Below, one piece after another: positions 39,283-49,957 of a stretch of DNA of 64,000 bases (position 1 is the first letter of the stretch; each line of letters begins with the position of its first letter). Source of the DNA: Inhella inkyongensis (GTDB taxonomy: Bacteria; Pseudomonadota; Gammaproteobacteria; Burkholderiales; Burkholderiaceae_C); NCBI RefSeq assembly GCF_005952805.1, contig NZ_CP040709.1, positions 434,001 to 498,000 on the forward strand, read 5' to 3'. A model generated the notes under the pieces. That model saw nothing but the letters and a program-made list of their open reading frames with translations. It had not been told where the DNA came from and did no database searches. Position numbers and translations under genes: made by a program.

Positions 39283-40313
39283 GCTTCGGTACGGCGCTCC
39301 AGCAGCATTGCATCCCCATAGCTGAAGAAGCGGTAACGCTGCTGCACCGCATGAGCGTACAGCGCCTTCATGTGCGCGTAGCCGCTGAAGGCGCTGACCA
39401 GCATCAGCAGCGTGCTCTTGGGCAGGTGGAAGTTGGTGATCAGGCGGTCCACCACGCGGAACTCGAAGCCCGGGGTGATGAAGATTTCGGTCTCGGCCGC
39501 GCCGGCTTGCAGCGTGCCGCTGCGCGCGGCGGACTCCAGTGCGCGCAGGGTGGTGGTGCCCACGGCGGTGACCTTGCCGCCCCGGGCGCGGCAGGCCGCG
39601 ATGGCTTCCACCGTGCTGGGCGGAATCTCGAAGCATTCGCTGTGCATGCGGTGTTCGGCGATGTTTTCCACCCGCACGGGCTGGAAAGTGCCGGCGCCCA
39701 CATGCAGGGTCAAATGGGCGCGCGGGCAGGGCAGGGCGGCCAGCAGGGCCGCGTCGAAATGCAGTGAGGCCGTGGGCGCGGCCACCGCGCCTGGCTTGGC
39801 GGCGAAGACGGTTTGATACCGCTCCACATCCTCGGCGCCATCGCCATGCTCGATGTAGGGCGGCAGCGGCACATGGCCAAAGCGGTCCAGCAGTGCGAAG
39901 GGGTCGGACTCAAAGCGCAGATGGAACATCCCGCCATCCGGCCCACAGCGCCCCAGCACCTCGGCATCAAAGGCATCGGCCAGTCGCAACTGGCTGCCGG
40001 GCTTGGGCGACTTGCTGGCTCGCACATGGGCCCAGACCTCGTGGGTGCCTGGCAGCACCCGTTCCACCAGGGCCTCCACCGTGCCACCGCTGGCCTTGCG
40101 CCCGTGCAGGCGCGCCTTGATCACCTGGGTGTCGTTGAAGACCAGCAAATCCTCGGGTGCCAGCAGGCCGGGCAGTTCGCGGAACACGCGATCGACCGGT
40201 GTATGGCCCCGGCCATCCAGCAGGCGCGAGGCGCTGCGTTCCGCCGCCGGGTGCTGGGCAATTAGCTCCGGCGGGAGTGCGTAGTCAAAGTCGGAGAGCG
40301 TGTAGAGGGCCAT
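39279..40313 (-). CDS. queA: S-adenosylmethionine:tRNA ribosyltransferase-isomerase
   Basis: The product is about 344 aa from ATG 40313 ([20 protein letters not shown]); the ATG at 40331 would add six unsupported residues. It transfers and isomerises the ribosyl group of SAM to make epoxyqueuosine in tRNA. Typical segments are [67 protein letters not shown] and [17 protein letters not shown]. With tgt it shows the queuosine pathway is present. Confidence 0.96.
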   Translation of the reverse strand: MALYTLSDFDYALPPELIAQHPAAERSASRLLDGRGHTPVDRVFRELPGLLAPEDLLVFNDTQVIKARLHGRKASGGTVEALVERVLPGTHEVWAHVRASKSPKPGSQLRLADAFDAEVLGRCGPDGGMFHLRFESDPFALLDRFGHVPLPPYIEHGDGAEDVERYQTVFAAKPGAVAAPTASLHFDAALLAALPCPRAHLTLHVGAGTFQPVRVENIAEHRMHSECFEIPPSTVEAIAACRARGGKVTAVGTTTLRALESAARSGTLQAGAAETEIFITPGFEFRVVDRLITNFHLPKSTLLMLVSAFSGYAHMKALYAHAVQQRYRFFSYGDAMLLERRTEA

Positions 40314-40346
40314 GGGGCGCATTGTCCCCATGGCCGAGAGGCGTGC

Positions 40347-41000
40347 TCAGTTGGCGCGCTTGACCCAGTACACCAACACCTCGGTGCGCGGCAGGCTGGT
40401 GCCCGGGTAGACGGGCTCAACCTTGATGGCATCAACCACCGGCAGCCCGGAAATGATCCAGCCAAAGGGCGCATAGCCGCGTTGGGCTCGGGTGCCGTCC
40501 AGGCCGGGGTTGTTGCGGACGTTGACGAACCACTGGGCGTTGGCCGAGTCATAGGCGTCTCCGCGTGCCATCGATACCATGCCGCGCGCGTTGGTCAAGG
40601 TCGAGAGGTCTTCAAGTCGAATGTTGGGGAACAGCGGTGGCTTGTAAATGCCGCCGGGGGAGTAGCGCCCGCCTTGAAAGACAAAGTCACTCTCAATGTG
40701 ATGGATGAGCGTGTTGTTGTAGAACTGCGCGTCGACGTACCGCAAGAAGTTGGTGCTTGTGATGGGGGCGTCTTGGGGCTGCAGTTCGATCACGATCTCG
40801 CCCCGGCTGGTCAGCATGCAGACCACAGGTTGGGTGCGCATGGCCGCTTCTGCGAGTCCGGCGGTGCTGCAGAGTTGCGTGGGCGCGTTGGGCAGAGGAT
40901 TGGGTGCCGAAGCCAAGGGCGGCGCTGCGTCTCCCCCGCCGCCGCAGGCAACCAAAAGAAAGGGAAATAAGGCCGCGGTGCTGAGACGCAAGGCGTTCAT
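40347..41000 (-). CDS. Lipoprotein cyclophilin-type peptidyl-prolyl isomerase
   Basis: The product has 217 aa. The signal sequence MNALRLSTAALFPFLLVAC ends in a lipobox (LVAC) followed by GGGGDAAPP, so it should be lipidated. The cyclophilin domain (about 58-215) shows VVCMLTSRGEIVIELQPQDAP, FVFQGGRYSPGG and ANAQWFVNVRNNPGLDG; the usual FHR segment is IHHIESDF, so catalytic residues are altered. The role is probably periplasmic protein folding. It is separated from panC by a hairpin. Confidence 0.88.
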   Translation of the reverse strand: MNALRLSTAALFPFLLVACGGGGDAAPPLASAPNPLPNAPTQLCSTAGLAEAAMRTQPVVCMLTSRGEIVIELQPQDAPITSTNFLRYVDAQFYNNTLIHHIESDFVFQGGRYSPGGIYKPPLFPNIRLEDLSTLTNARGMVSMARGDAYDSANAQWFVNVRNNPGLDGTRAQRGYAPFGWIISGLPVVDAIKVEPVYPGTSLPRTEVLVYWVKRAN

Positions 41001-41031
41001 GGAGGGACATCAAGAGGGAAGGAGAGCGGCA

Positions 41032-41056
41032 CAACGCGTGGACATGCCACGCGTTG
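41032..41056 (-). terminator. Hairpin downstream of panB-panC
   Basis: CAACGCGTGG (41032-41041) and CCACGCGTTG (41047-41056) form a perfect 10-bp stem with a 5-nt loop, 18 bp after the panC stop and 32 bp before the next start. There is no T-run, so termination is inferred from stem strength and position. Confidence 0.5.
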
Positions 41057-41073
41057 ACCATAGTGGCTCTGCC

Positions 41074-41904
41074 TCAGGCCTCGATGTTGTCAATCAGCCG
41101 CGTGCTGCCTAAACGGGCTGCCCCCAGCGCCACCAGAGCCTGGCCCTCGCGGGCGGGGCTGAGGTCGTGTTGGCAGCGCAGGGTCAGGTAGTCGGGTTGC
41201 CAGCCCTGGGCGGCCAGGCGGTCGATGGCTTCGCCCTCCATGCGCTCGCGGTCGCGCAGGCCGTTCTGCCATTCGGCGATCAAGGCCTTGAGGGCAGCGC
41301 TGAGTTGCAGGGCCTGGACCTTGTGCGCCTCGCTCAAATACGCATTGCGACTCGACAGTGCCAGCCCTTGAGGGCTGCGTGCGGTGTCCAGACCGTGAAT
41401 GGCGATGGGCATGGCCATCTGCTCCACCATGCGGCGGATGACCATCAGCTGCTGATAGTCCTTTTTGCCGAACACCGCGAGCTGGGGCTGGACGATTTGG
41501 AACAGCTTGGCCACCACGGTGCACACGCCGGTGAAGAAGCCGGGGCGGAACTGACCTTCCAGGATATCGGCCAGCTCTTTGGGGGGCTGGATCTTGAAGC
41601 CCTGCGGCTCGGGATAGAGCTCGGCCTCGGATGGCGCAAACACGAAGTCGCAGGCGCCTTGCGCGGCCAGGCGCTCGCAGTCGGCTTGCAGGGTGCGGGG
41701 GTACTGGTCGAAGTCTTCGTGCGGCAGGAACTGCAGGCGGTTGACGAAGCAGCTGACCACCACGGGGGCCTGTGGTGCTAGCTCACGCGCCCGCGCCACA
41801 AGGGCCAGATGGCCGTCGTGCAGATTGCCCATGGTGGGCACAAAGGCGGCGCGACCGGCGCCGACTGCCGAACGCAGTTCGGCAATGCTGTGAATCAAAC
41901 GCAT
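41074..41904 (-). CDS. panC: Pantothenate synthetase
   Basis: The product has 276 aa. It condenses pantoate and beta-alanine with ATP. The adenylate-forming signature GNLHDGHLALV is present together with NRLQFLPHEDFDQYPRTL, FFTGVCTVVAKLFQIVQP and AVFGKKDYQQLMVIRRM. It starts 3 bp after the panB stop, forming the usual panB-panC pair for coenzyme A synthesis. Confidence 0.96.
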   Translation of the reverse strand: MRLIHSIAELRSAVGAGRAAFVPTMGNLHDGHLALVARARELAPQAPVVVSCFVNRLQFLPHEDFDQYPRTLQADCERLAAQGACDFVFAPSEAELYPEPQGFKIQPPKELADILEGQFRPGFFTGVCTVVAKLFQIVQPQLAVFGKKDYQQLMVIRRMVEQMAMPIAIHGLDTARSPQGLALSSRNAYLSEAHKVQALQLSAALKALIAEWQNGLRDRERMEGEAIDRLAAQGWQPDYLTLRCQHDLSPAREGQALVALGAARLGSTRLIDNIEA

Positions 41905-41907
41905 GGA

Positions 41908-42714
41908 TCAGGTAAAGGCGTGCACCGCCTCATCGGGGAACTGGCCGGATTTGACCTCGGCCACATAGCGCGCCACGGCCCCGGCAATGGAGTCGGTCCC
42001 CGACATGAAATTCTTGACAAAGCGCGGACGACGGCCGGGGGTGATGTCCAGCATGTCGTGCAGCACCAGCACCTGGCCTGAGCAATCCAGGCCGGCACCG
42101 ATGCCGATCACCGGCACCGGGCTCCAGGCCGTGATCTCGCGCGCCAGGGCGGCCGGGATCATTTCGAACAGCAGCATCTGCGCGCCGGCCTCGACAAAGG
42201 CGCGGGCCTGCTCCTTCACATGCTCGGCCGCGGCGCCACGGCCCTGCACCTTGAAGCCCCCCAGGGCCGAAACGGTTTGGGGCGTGAAGCCCAGGTGGGC
42301 GCAGACCGGGATGCCGCGCGCGGTCAGGAAGCGCACGGTGTCCACCGCCCAATCGCCGCATTCCAGCTTCACCATATGGGCGCCGGCCTGCATCAGGGCC
42401 AGGCTGCTGCGCCAGGCCTGCTGAGGGCTCTCGTGGTAGCTGCCGAAGGGCAGATCGCCCAGCAGCCAGGCGGTCTTGTTGCCCCGGGCGACCAGTCGGG
42501 TGTGATAGACCATGTCGGCCAGCTGCACCGGGGTGGTGGTGCTTTCGGCCTGCAGCACCGTGCCCAGGGAATCACCGACCAGCAGGATGTCCACACCGGC
42601 CTGATCCAGCACATGGGCGAAGGCGGCGTCGTAGCAGGTCAGCATGGCGATTTTCTCGCCGCTGGCGTGCATCTCTTGCAGGCGGTGCAGGGTGACGGGT
42701 TTGCGCTCGGACAT
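41908..42714 (-). CDS. panB: 3-methyl-2-oxobutanoate hydroxymethyltransferase
   Basis: The product has 268 aa. It makes ketopantoate from 2-oxoisovalerate and methylene-tetrahydrofolate. Magnesium-binding and active-site segments are [46 protein letters not shown] and [21 protein letters not shown]. It heads the panB-panC operon and is divergent from oxyR across the 291-bp inverted-repeat region. Confidence 0.96.
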   Translation of the reverse strand: MSERKPVTLHRLQEMHASGEKIAMLTCYDAAFAHVLDQAGVDILLVGDSLGTVLQAESTTTPVQLADMVYHTRLVARGNKTAWLLGDLPFGSYHESPQQAWRSSLALMQAGAHMVKLECGDWAVDTVRFLTARGIPVCAHLGFTPQTVSALGGFKVQGRGAAAEHVKEQARAFVEAGAQMLLFEMIPAALAREITAWSPVPVIGIGAGLDCSGQVLVLHDMLDITPGRRPRFVKNFMSGTDSIAGAVARYVAEVKSGQFPDEAVHAFT

Positions 42715-42770
42715 GGGCGGGCTCGTCGCTGAAATCTCAAGGGGAGCGCAGTGTAGGCTTGCGCCCTTGA

Positions 42771-43006
42771 TCCTAGATCTGGCAGCTGACCGCTTGCTGC
42801 CGCATGAAAGGTCAAGCGCATCGATGGCTTGCTCTCACAAACTCGTTCACCTTACTACTGCCAACGCTTTGCGCCCGCTGGTCTGGCGCTTCGGGCCGCT
42901 GGCGGCGTTGCTCGCCCTTGCGGGCGGATGGCCCGCTGCGGGCTCGCGCCTTGCCAGCAACCCGCCTCGCCAGGCCCTCGGGCGCAATCAACTGCCATAT
43001 CTAGGA
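42771..43006. repeat. Inverted-repeat-bounded element in the oxyR leader
   Basis: The end repeats 42771-42789 (TCCTAGATCTGGCAGCTGA) and 42988-43006 match in 17 of 19 positions in inverted orientation. The interior contains further hairpins, including CGCCC/GGGCG at 42912-42925 and GCCCGCTGCGGGC at 42930-42942. It shares the 13-mer GGCTCGCGCCTTG (42941-42953) with the nested palindrome at 3625-3637. It fills the panB-oxyR intergenic region and touches the oxyR start codon. It holds no credible gene. Confidence 0.65.
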
Positions 43007-43926
43007 TGACCCTGACCGAACTGCGCTATCTGGTGGCCGTGGCGCGCGAGCGTCATTTCGGCCGCGCCGCCGAGGCCTGCCATGTCTCGCAGCCCACCCT
43101 GTCCGTGGCCATCAAGAAACTCGAAGAGGAGCTGGACGTCAAGCTCTTCGAGCGGGGTGGCAATGAGGTGAGCGTGACGGCGCTCGGTCAGGAGCTGGTG
43201 CGTCAGGCTCAGGTGGTGCTGGAGCAAGCCGCATTGATGCGCGAGATTGCCAAGCGCGGCAGCGATCCGCTGGCCGGGCCGTTGCGCTTGGGTGTCATCT
43301 ACACCATCGGTCCCTATTTGCTGCCGGCCCTGGTGCGTCAGGTGATTGCACGCACGCCGCAGATGCCGCTGCTGCTGCAGGAGAACTTCACGGTCAAGCT
43401 CTTGGAGATGTTGCGCACCGGCGAGCTGGATTGCGCCATCCTGGCCGAGCCCTTCCCCGACACCGGGCTGGCGCTGGCGCCGCTTTACGACGAACCCTTT
43501 CGCGTGGTGGTGCCGGCCGGTCACGCGCTGGCTGCGCGCCAGGTCATCAGTGCTGAGGAGCTCAAGCGCGAGACCCTGCTGCTCCTGGGCAATGGCCATT
43601 GCTTTCGCGACCATGTGTTGGAGGTCTGCCCCGAGTTTGCGCGCTTTGCCAGCGGCGCCGAGGGCATTCAGAAGAGCTTTGAGGGCTCCTCGCTGGAAAC
43701 CATCAAGCACATGGTGGCCTCTGGCCTGGGTATCACCGTGCTACCCGAACTCTCGGTGCCGCGCGAGGCCTCGCACCTGCACATGCTGAACTTCAGCGCC
43801 CCGGTGCCCAGCCGCCGTGTGGTGCTGGCCTGGCGGCGCAGCTTCACGCGCTATGAGGCCATTGCCGCCTTGCGCAATGCGGTGATGGCCTGCGAGCTGC
43901 CCGGGGTTCAGCGCATCAATGCTTGA
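43006..43926 (+). CDS. oxyR: OxyR-type hydrogen-peroxide-sensing LysR regulator
   Basis: The product has 306 aa from ATG 43006 (MTLTELRYLVAVARERHFGR), the family's usual start; the frame is open upstream to 42829 but through the inverted-repeat element. The helix-turn-helix is at about 18-40. The redox pair is Cys199 and Cys208 in GNGHCFRDHVLEVC, at the same positions as in E. coli OxyR. It activates peroxide-defence genes on disulfide formation; none of its usual targets (katG, ahpC) lie in the window. Its 3' end overlaps convergent glpD by 19 bp. Confidence 0.93.
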   Translation: MTLTELRYLVAVARERHFGRAAEACHVSQPTLSVAIKKLEEELDVKLFERGGNEVSVTALGQELVRQAQVVLEQAALMREIAKRGSDPLAGPLRLGVIYTIGPYLLPALVRQVIARTPQMPLLLQENFTVKLLEMLRTGELDCAILAEPFPDTGLALAPLYDEPFRVVVPAGHALAARQVISAEELKRETLLLLGNGHCFRDHVLEVCPEFARFASGAEGIQKSFEGSSLETIKHMVASGLGITVLPELSVPREASHLHMLNFSAPVPSRRVVLAWRRSFTRYEAIAALRNAVMACELPGVQRINA

Positions 43927-45380
43927 ACGGCGCGCTCGACCGCGTCGCGTTGTTCCGTGCTGAGGCGCAGTCCCAGCTTGCTGCGTCGCCACAGGAAGTC
44001 GTCGGCGCTCTTCACGTCCTCGTGCTCGACCGCATCTTGCAGTTCGGCGCTGCTAATGCCCGGGACGACTTCGGTGCCGGGCTCTTTTTGCAACAGCGCC
44101 CGCGCGCGGCTGCCATGGGCCAGGGCCCAGCGGCGGATCAACTGCGGGTCACGATGCGGAAACTCCCGCCGCAACTGTTCGATGAAGGCGGGCAGCGGGC
44201 CGCAGTCGCCACCGGGCAGGCTGGCATTCAGCGTCCAGGCCTTGCCACCGCCCAGCAGGGGGCTGATCAGGTCGGCCGCCTGTTCGGCCAGCAGCCGGAA
44301 GGTGGTGATCTTGCCGCCCCAGACATCCAGGCGCGCGGCCTGGCCCGGTGCGGCCAGCAGGTCCAGCCGGTAGTCCCGTGTGATGGCCTTGGGGTCGTCG
44401 GCTTCATCGGCCAGCAGGGGGCGGATGCCGGCGAACTGCCAGCGGATGTCGGCGCGGGTGACGGGCTCACGCAGCCAGCGGCTGGCCTGCTCACACAGGT
44501 AGTCCACCTCGCCGTCCTGTGCCTGCGCGCGCCGGCCCAGCTGGGTGATCTCTTGATCGGTGGTGCCCAGCAGGGTGAAGTCGTCTTGGTAGGGCAGCGC
44601 GAACAGCACGCGGCCGTCGGGGTTCTGCAGCAGGTAGCCGGCGCCGTGGTTCCAGCGCCGTGGAATGACGATGTGCGTGCCCTGCACCCAGCGCAAGGCC
44701 GGGGGGCGGGCCTCGCCGCAGGCCTGGCCCAGCAGCTCGGCGGCCCAGGGGCCGGCGGCGTTGACCAGTGCCCGCGCCTGCACTTCAAAGGGCGCAGCGC
44801 CCTCGGGTTGCAGGGTGGCGCGCCAATGCGGAGTGGCCCCGTCGATGCGCTCGGCCTTCACCAGCGCGCAGCGGCTCTGGGCCCGGGCGCCGCGCTGGCG
44901 CGCATCCAGCACGCAATGCCAGACCAGACGGGCGTCGTCCACCCAGCCATCGGAGTAAGCAAACCCATGGGTGAAGCGCGCCTGCAGCGGTTCGCCATAG
45001 GGCTGGCCGGCCAGCTGCTCGCTGCCTGAAGCCGGCAAGAGCCCCAGCGGCGCCAGGTGGTCGTAGAAGAACAGGCCCAGGCGGATCATCCAGCGCGGGC
45101 GCTGGGCCGGGTCATGTGGGAGCACCAGGCGCAGCGGCTGCATCAGATGCGGGTTGGCCTTGAGCAGGCGCTCCCGTTCCTGCAGGCTCTTGCGCACCAG
45201 GCCGAAGGCGTACTGCTCCAGATAGCGCAGCCCGCCGTGGATCATCTTGCTGCTGGCGCTGCTGGTATGACTGGCCCAGTCATCCCGTTCGACCAGCATC
45301 ACGGACTGGCCGCGCCCGGCCAGATCGCGGGCGATGCCCGCGCCGTTGATGCCACCACCGACTACCAAGGCGTCAAGCAT
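43908..45380 (-). CDS. glpD: Glycerol-3-phosphate dehydrogenase (FAD, respiratory)
   Basis: The product has 490 aa from ATG 45380 (MLDALVVGGGINGAGIARD), preceded by AGGA at 8 nt; ATGs at 45395 and 45404 are also possible. FAD motif GGGINGAG is near the N-terminus. SSASSKMIHGGLRYLEQ, GLFFYDHLAPLG and GKITTFRLLAE are typical of GlpD. It oxidises glycerol-3-phosphate to dihydroxyacetone phosphate at the inner membrane. It is divergent from glpK with 37 bp or less between starts, and it converges on oxyR with overlapping ends. Confidence 0.95.
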   Translation of the reverse strand: MLDALVVGGGINGAGIARDLAGRGQSVMLVERDDWASHTSSASSKMIHGGLRYLEQYAFGLVRKSLQERERLLKANPHLMQPLRLVLPHDPAQRPRWMIRLGLFFYDHLAPLGLLPASGSEQLAGQPYGEPLQARFTHGFAYSDGWVDDARLVWHCVLDARQRGARAQSRCALVKAERIDGATPHWRATLQPEGAAPFEVQARALVNAAGPWAAELLGQACGEARPPALRWVQGTHIVIPRRWNHGAGYLLQNPDGRVLFALPYQDDFTLLGTTDQEITQLGRRAQAQDGEVDYLCEQASRWLREPVTRADIRWQFAGIRPLLADEADDPKAITRDYRLDLLAAPGQAARLDVWGGKITTFRLLAEQAADLISPLLGGGKAWTLNASLPGGDCGPLPAFIEQLRREFPHRDPQLIRRWALAHGSRARALLQKEPGTEVVPGISSAELQDAVEHEDVKSADDFLWRRSKLGLRLSTEQRDAVERAVQALMR

Positions 45381-45417
45381 GTTGGAATCCTGCATGCCGA
45401 TCATTGTGAGGGGATGA

Positions 45418-46878
<1,461 letters not shown>

Positions 46879-46889
46879 GCCGGAATGAA

Positions 46890-46915
46890 AAAGGCCCCGC
46901 CGAAGCGGGGCCTTT
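46890..46915. terminator. Bidirectional terminator between glpK and TonB receptor
   Basis: AAAGGCCCCGC (46890-46900), loop CGAA and GCGGGGCCTTT (46905-46915) form an 11-bp perfect stem with a tetraloop. It has A residues before and T residues after the stem, so it serves both convergent transcripts. Confidence 0.85.
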
Positions 46916-46931
46916 AAGGACCGAAGTTCGC

Positions 46932-49775
46932 TTAGAACGAGTACTTCGCGTTCAGGTAGTACTGACGGCCAATCGGGTTGCCATAGGTCGGGTCGAAGCC
47001 CACCTGGAAGTACAGGCTGTTGCGCGAGGCTGGCGGATCCTTGTCCAGCAGGTTTTTGACGCCGAAGGTCAGGCCCAGGCCCTTCATGACTTCACCAGTG
47101 AGCTGCATGTCCCAGGTTACGTTGGCCTTGACCTTGCGCACCAACGGGTAGTCTGCGCCGACCAAGGTCGAGTCGGTGTAGTCCTCATAGGCTGCGGTGT
47201 AGTTGTTCGTCAGGCTGGCGCCGATCTTGCCCATATTCCACTGCAGGGTGGCGGCATGACGGTAGCGCGGGGCCGAACCGAAGTCCTTGAACTTGCCCAG
47301 ATCGCTGGTCTTGGCCAAGCCGGTGTACTGGTAGCCATGGGTCACGAACAGGGTGCTGTCATACAGCACCGCGAACTTGCCCATCTCGCCCGCGTTGAAG
47401 CGGAACTGCGCGCTGAAGTCCACACCCGAGGCGTAGGTCTTGGCAGTGTTCTCAAACGGCAGATAGATGTAGGCGATCGGCAAATCCGGGTTCTGACTGC
47501 CCTTGATCGGGTTGTTCAGGCTGCCCAACGCAGCGGGGTCCGTGATGCGCGGGTCGTAGCGGTAGATGTAGTCCTTGTTCTGCACCGGACTGCCCAGCAC
47601 CTGAGCCTCCGACTTCGGCACGATGGGATCCTTGATATCGACGTTCCAGTAGTCGACCGCAAAGGTCATCGAGGGGGTCGGCGAGAAGCCCAGGCCCAAG
47701 GCAAACTGGGTTGACTTCTCAGGCTTCAGATTGCGGTTGCCCGAGAAGCCAGCGGCCAGTTGGATGTTGCATTCATCCTGAACCTCTTCGACGGGGTTGG
47801 CCGTGTTGTTGATAGGCACGCCGTTCGGGCAACGGATGGGGTCCGACCAGTTCGACGCCGTGTTGTTCGAGGTCGACAGAGGACGCAGGTTTTCGTACAG
47901 GGTCGGGGCGCGATAGCCCTTGGCCACCGAGCCGCGCAGGGTCAGTTCGCGCATAGGCTGGAACTTCACGCTGGCCTTGGGGCTGAAGGCATTGAAGCTG
48001 GTGCCGAAGTCGTTCTTGTACTTGTCATAGCGGGCCGCGCCGGTCAGCTCGAAGCCCTTGGCTACGGGGTACACCGTCTCTGCCCAAACGCCGGCCACCT
48101 TGCGGCCGCTGGAGACACTGGGAATGGCGCCGTCGCCACCGACCTCGTCGCCGCTGGCCAGCACCGGCTCTGAGACCTGGTCGATCAGCTCCTGGCGGTA
48201 GTTGGCGCCCATGCCCAGGGCCCAGGGGCCGTTGGCGGTGGCCATCAGCTCGCGCGACATGCGGAAGTCAAACTCGGTCGAGCGCGACTTGGCCGTCTGT
48301 TGGCGCTGGCCGCTGATCAGGGCGGAGTCGAGCAGGGCCTGGCTGGTGGCATCTTGCGGGCCAAAGATGTTGATGTTGCCGCTGTCCAGCAGCGGCTGCA
48401 GCTTGGCGTAGCTGAACTTGCCGGGGCCGAAGTAGATCTCGCCCTTGTTCTTCGACATCACGACGGCGGCGTCGTAGTCCCAGCCGCCGATGCTTCCGTT
48501 GGCGCCGATCATGAAGCGGTCGTTCTCGGTCTCGGTGATGTCGGAGCGGCCGCCACCGGCCACCGTGCGCCAGCGACCCGACAGATTGCCGGCCGGCGTG
48601 ACCTGCATGTCGGCGCCCAGCACGGTGTCGGCAGCCAGCACGCTGCCATTGGGCATGATGTAGCCGGCTGGCAGGGTCATGCCCTTGGGCAGGGTGATGG
48701 CGGTGGGGTAGAAGCGCGTGCCCGGACGGATTGCGAACGGGAAGCGGACCACCTCGGTATAGGGTGCCGGCGAGTAGAAGGACTGCGATCGGTCACGGGT
48801 GTGCATGTACTCCAGCACCAGTTGATGATCGGCATTCAGCTTGATGATCTGGCGGCCGCTGAAGGCCGCGCGGGTCTGCTCGGGCACCAGGTCAATGAAC
48901 TTGACGTAATCGGTGGCGCACTGGGTCGGGTCGCCGACATTGGCCAACGCGAACGCAGGAGAATTGCAGCCGTTGTAGCGCAGCGGGTTGACGCCGGTGT
49001 ACTCATTGCCCCGGGTGTCGGTGAAATTCAGGTTGGGAATACCGTTGCGCGTGGACACTTGGGCAACGCCCAGCTCGGGACGGATGCCCGAATTGGCGAA
49101 GGGGCGTTGTACGGCCTTGAGCCGATCGATGTGCTCGTAGCTGCCGGTCAGGACCAGATTGAAGCCCTGCTTGTCGTAGTCGCCAAAACCCGCGGCGATC
49201 GAGGCATTGCGGCCATCGGCGCCCTTGTTGGCGGTCTTGGCCAGGCCGGCTTGGATCTCCACGCCCTGGAAGTCCTTGCGCATGATGAAGTTGATCACGC
49301 CAGCCACGGCATCGGCACCGTACAGGGCCGATGCGCCGTCGCGTAGGATTTCCACGCGTTCCACAGCGGCCAGCGGGATCGAATTCAGATCCACGGGGCT
49401 GTTGCCGAATGCGAAATTGGCAATGCGACGACCGTTCAACAGCACCAAGGTGTACTTGGAGCCCAGGGCGCGCAGATTGGCCTCTGACGCATTGCCGGTG
49501 GCGCCGACGTTATTGTTGGCGACCGCGCCGCCAAAGTTCGAGGGCACCAGATTGACCAAGTCCTGCACGGTGGTGGCACCGGTGCGAGCAATGTCTTCCT
49601 TGGTGACGATGGTCAGCGGCAGCGCGCCTTCGGCGGCAACTCGCTTGATCGACGATCCGGTGACTTCCACGCGCTCCAGTTGCTGCTTGGTTTCTTGGGC
49701 AAATGCTTGGCCAGCGGCCAAGCCGCCGAAGGCGACGGCCAGGGCGGCACAAAGACGGGTAGGTTGACGCATCAA
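46932..49775 (-). CDS. TonB-dependent outer-membrane receptor
   Basis: The product has 947 aa. The signal peptide is MRQPTRLCAALAVAFGGLAAGQAFAQ. The plug domain includes VEVTGSSIKRVAAEGALPLTIVTKEDIARTGATTVQDLVNLVP and ALGSKYTLVLLNGRRIANF. The 22-strand barrel ends QYYLNAKYSF with a terminal aromatic residue. It is a large member of the group that imports glycans, peptides or other large ligands; the substrate is unknown, with no adjacent ABC or TonB genes. The 182 bp upstream (49776-49957) is the leader and shows no recognised regulatory site. Confidence 0.93.
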   Translation of the reverse strand: MMRQPTRLCAALAVAFGGLAAGQAFAQETKQQLERVEVTGSSIKRVAAEGALPLTIVTKEDIARTGATTVQDLVNLVPSNFGGAVANNNVGATGNASEANLRALGSKYTLVLLNGRRIANFAFGNSPVDLNSIPLAAVERVEILRDGASALYGADAVAGVINFIMRKDFQGVEIQAGLAKTANKGADGRNASIAAGFGDYDKQGFNLVLTGSYEHIDRLKAVQRPFANSGIRPELGVAQVSTRNGIPNLNFTDTRGNEYTGVNPLRYNGCNSPAFALANVGDPTQCATDYVKFIDLVPEQTRAAFSGRQIIKLNADHQLVLEYMHTRDRSQSFYSPAPYTEVVRFPFAIRPGTRFYPTAITLPKGMTLPAGYIMPNGSVLAADTVLGADMQVTPAGNLSGRWRTVAGGGRSDITETENDRFMIGANGSIGGWDYDAAVVMSKNKGEIYFGPGKFSYAKLQPLLDSGNINIFGPQDATSQALLDSALISGQRQQTAKSRSTEFDFRMSRELMATANGPWALGMGANYRQELIDQVSEPVLASGDEVGGDGAIPSVSSGRKVAGVWAETVYPVAKGFELTGAARYDKYKNDFGTSFNAFSPKASVKFQPMRELTLRGSVAKGYRAPTLYENLRPLSTSNNTASNWSDPIRCPNGVPINNTANPVEEVQDECNIQLAAGFSGNRNLKPEKSTQFALGLGFSPTPSMTFAVDYWNVDIKDPIVPKSEAQVLGSPVQNKDYIYRYDPRITDPAALGSLNNPIKGSQNPDLPIAYIYLPFENTAKTYASGVDFSAQFRFNAGEMGKFAVLYDSTLFVTHGYQYTGLAKTSDLGKFKDFGSAPRYRHAATLQWNMGKIGASLTNNYTAAYEDYTDSTLVGADYPLVRKVKANVTWDMQLTGEVMKGLGLTFGVKNLLDKDPPASRNSLYFQVGFDPTYGNPIGRQYYLNAKYSF

Positions 49776-49957
49776 AACTCCTCAAACACTTGTGGGTTCG
49801 ACATCGGGCTGACAGACTCAGCTCGCAGTCCAGGGACGAATGCACCCTGGGTGGGGTCGGATTGTTGGAGTTCTGGGAGGAGGGGGTCTGGCTGGGTTAA
49901 CCCTTGGAATGTGGCGCGCGCGCCTCACCGAGGTCGGGGCTGACCTTTGGCATCTGG

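Noticed and set aside
42829..43005. An in-frame upstream extension of oxyR by about 59 codons
   Set aside because: OxyR proteins begin at MTLTELRYL. The extension translates through the inverted-repeat element and gives an Ala/Arg/Pro-rich sequence without support.
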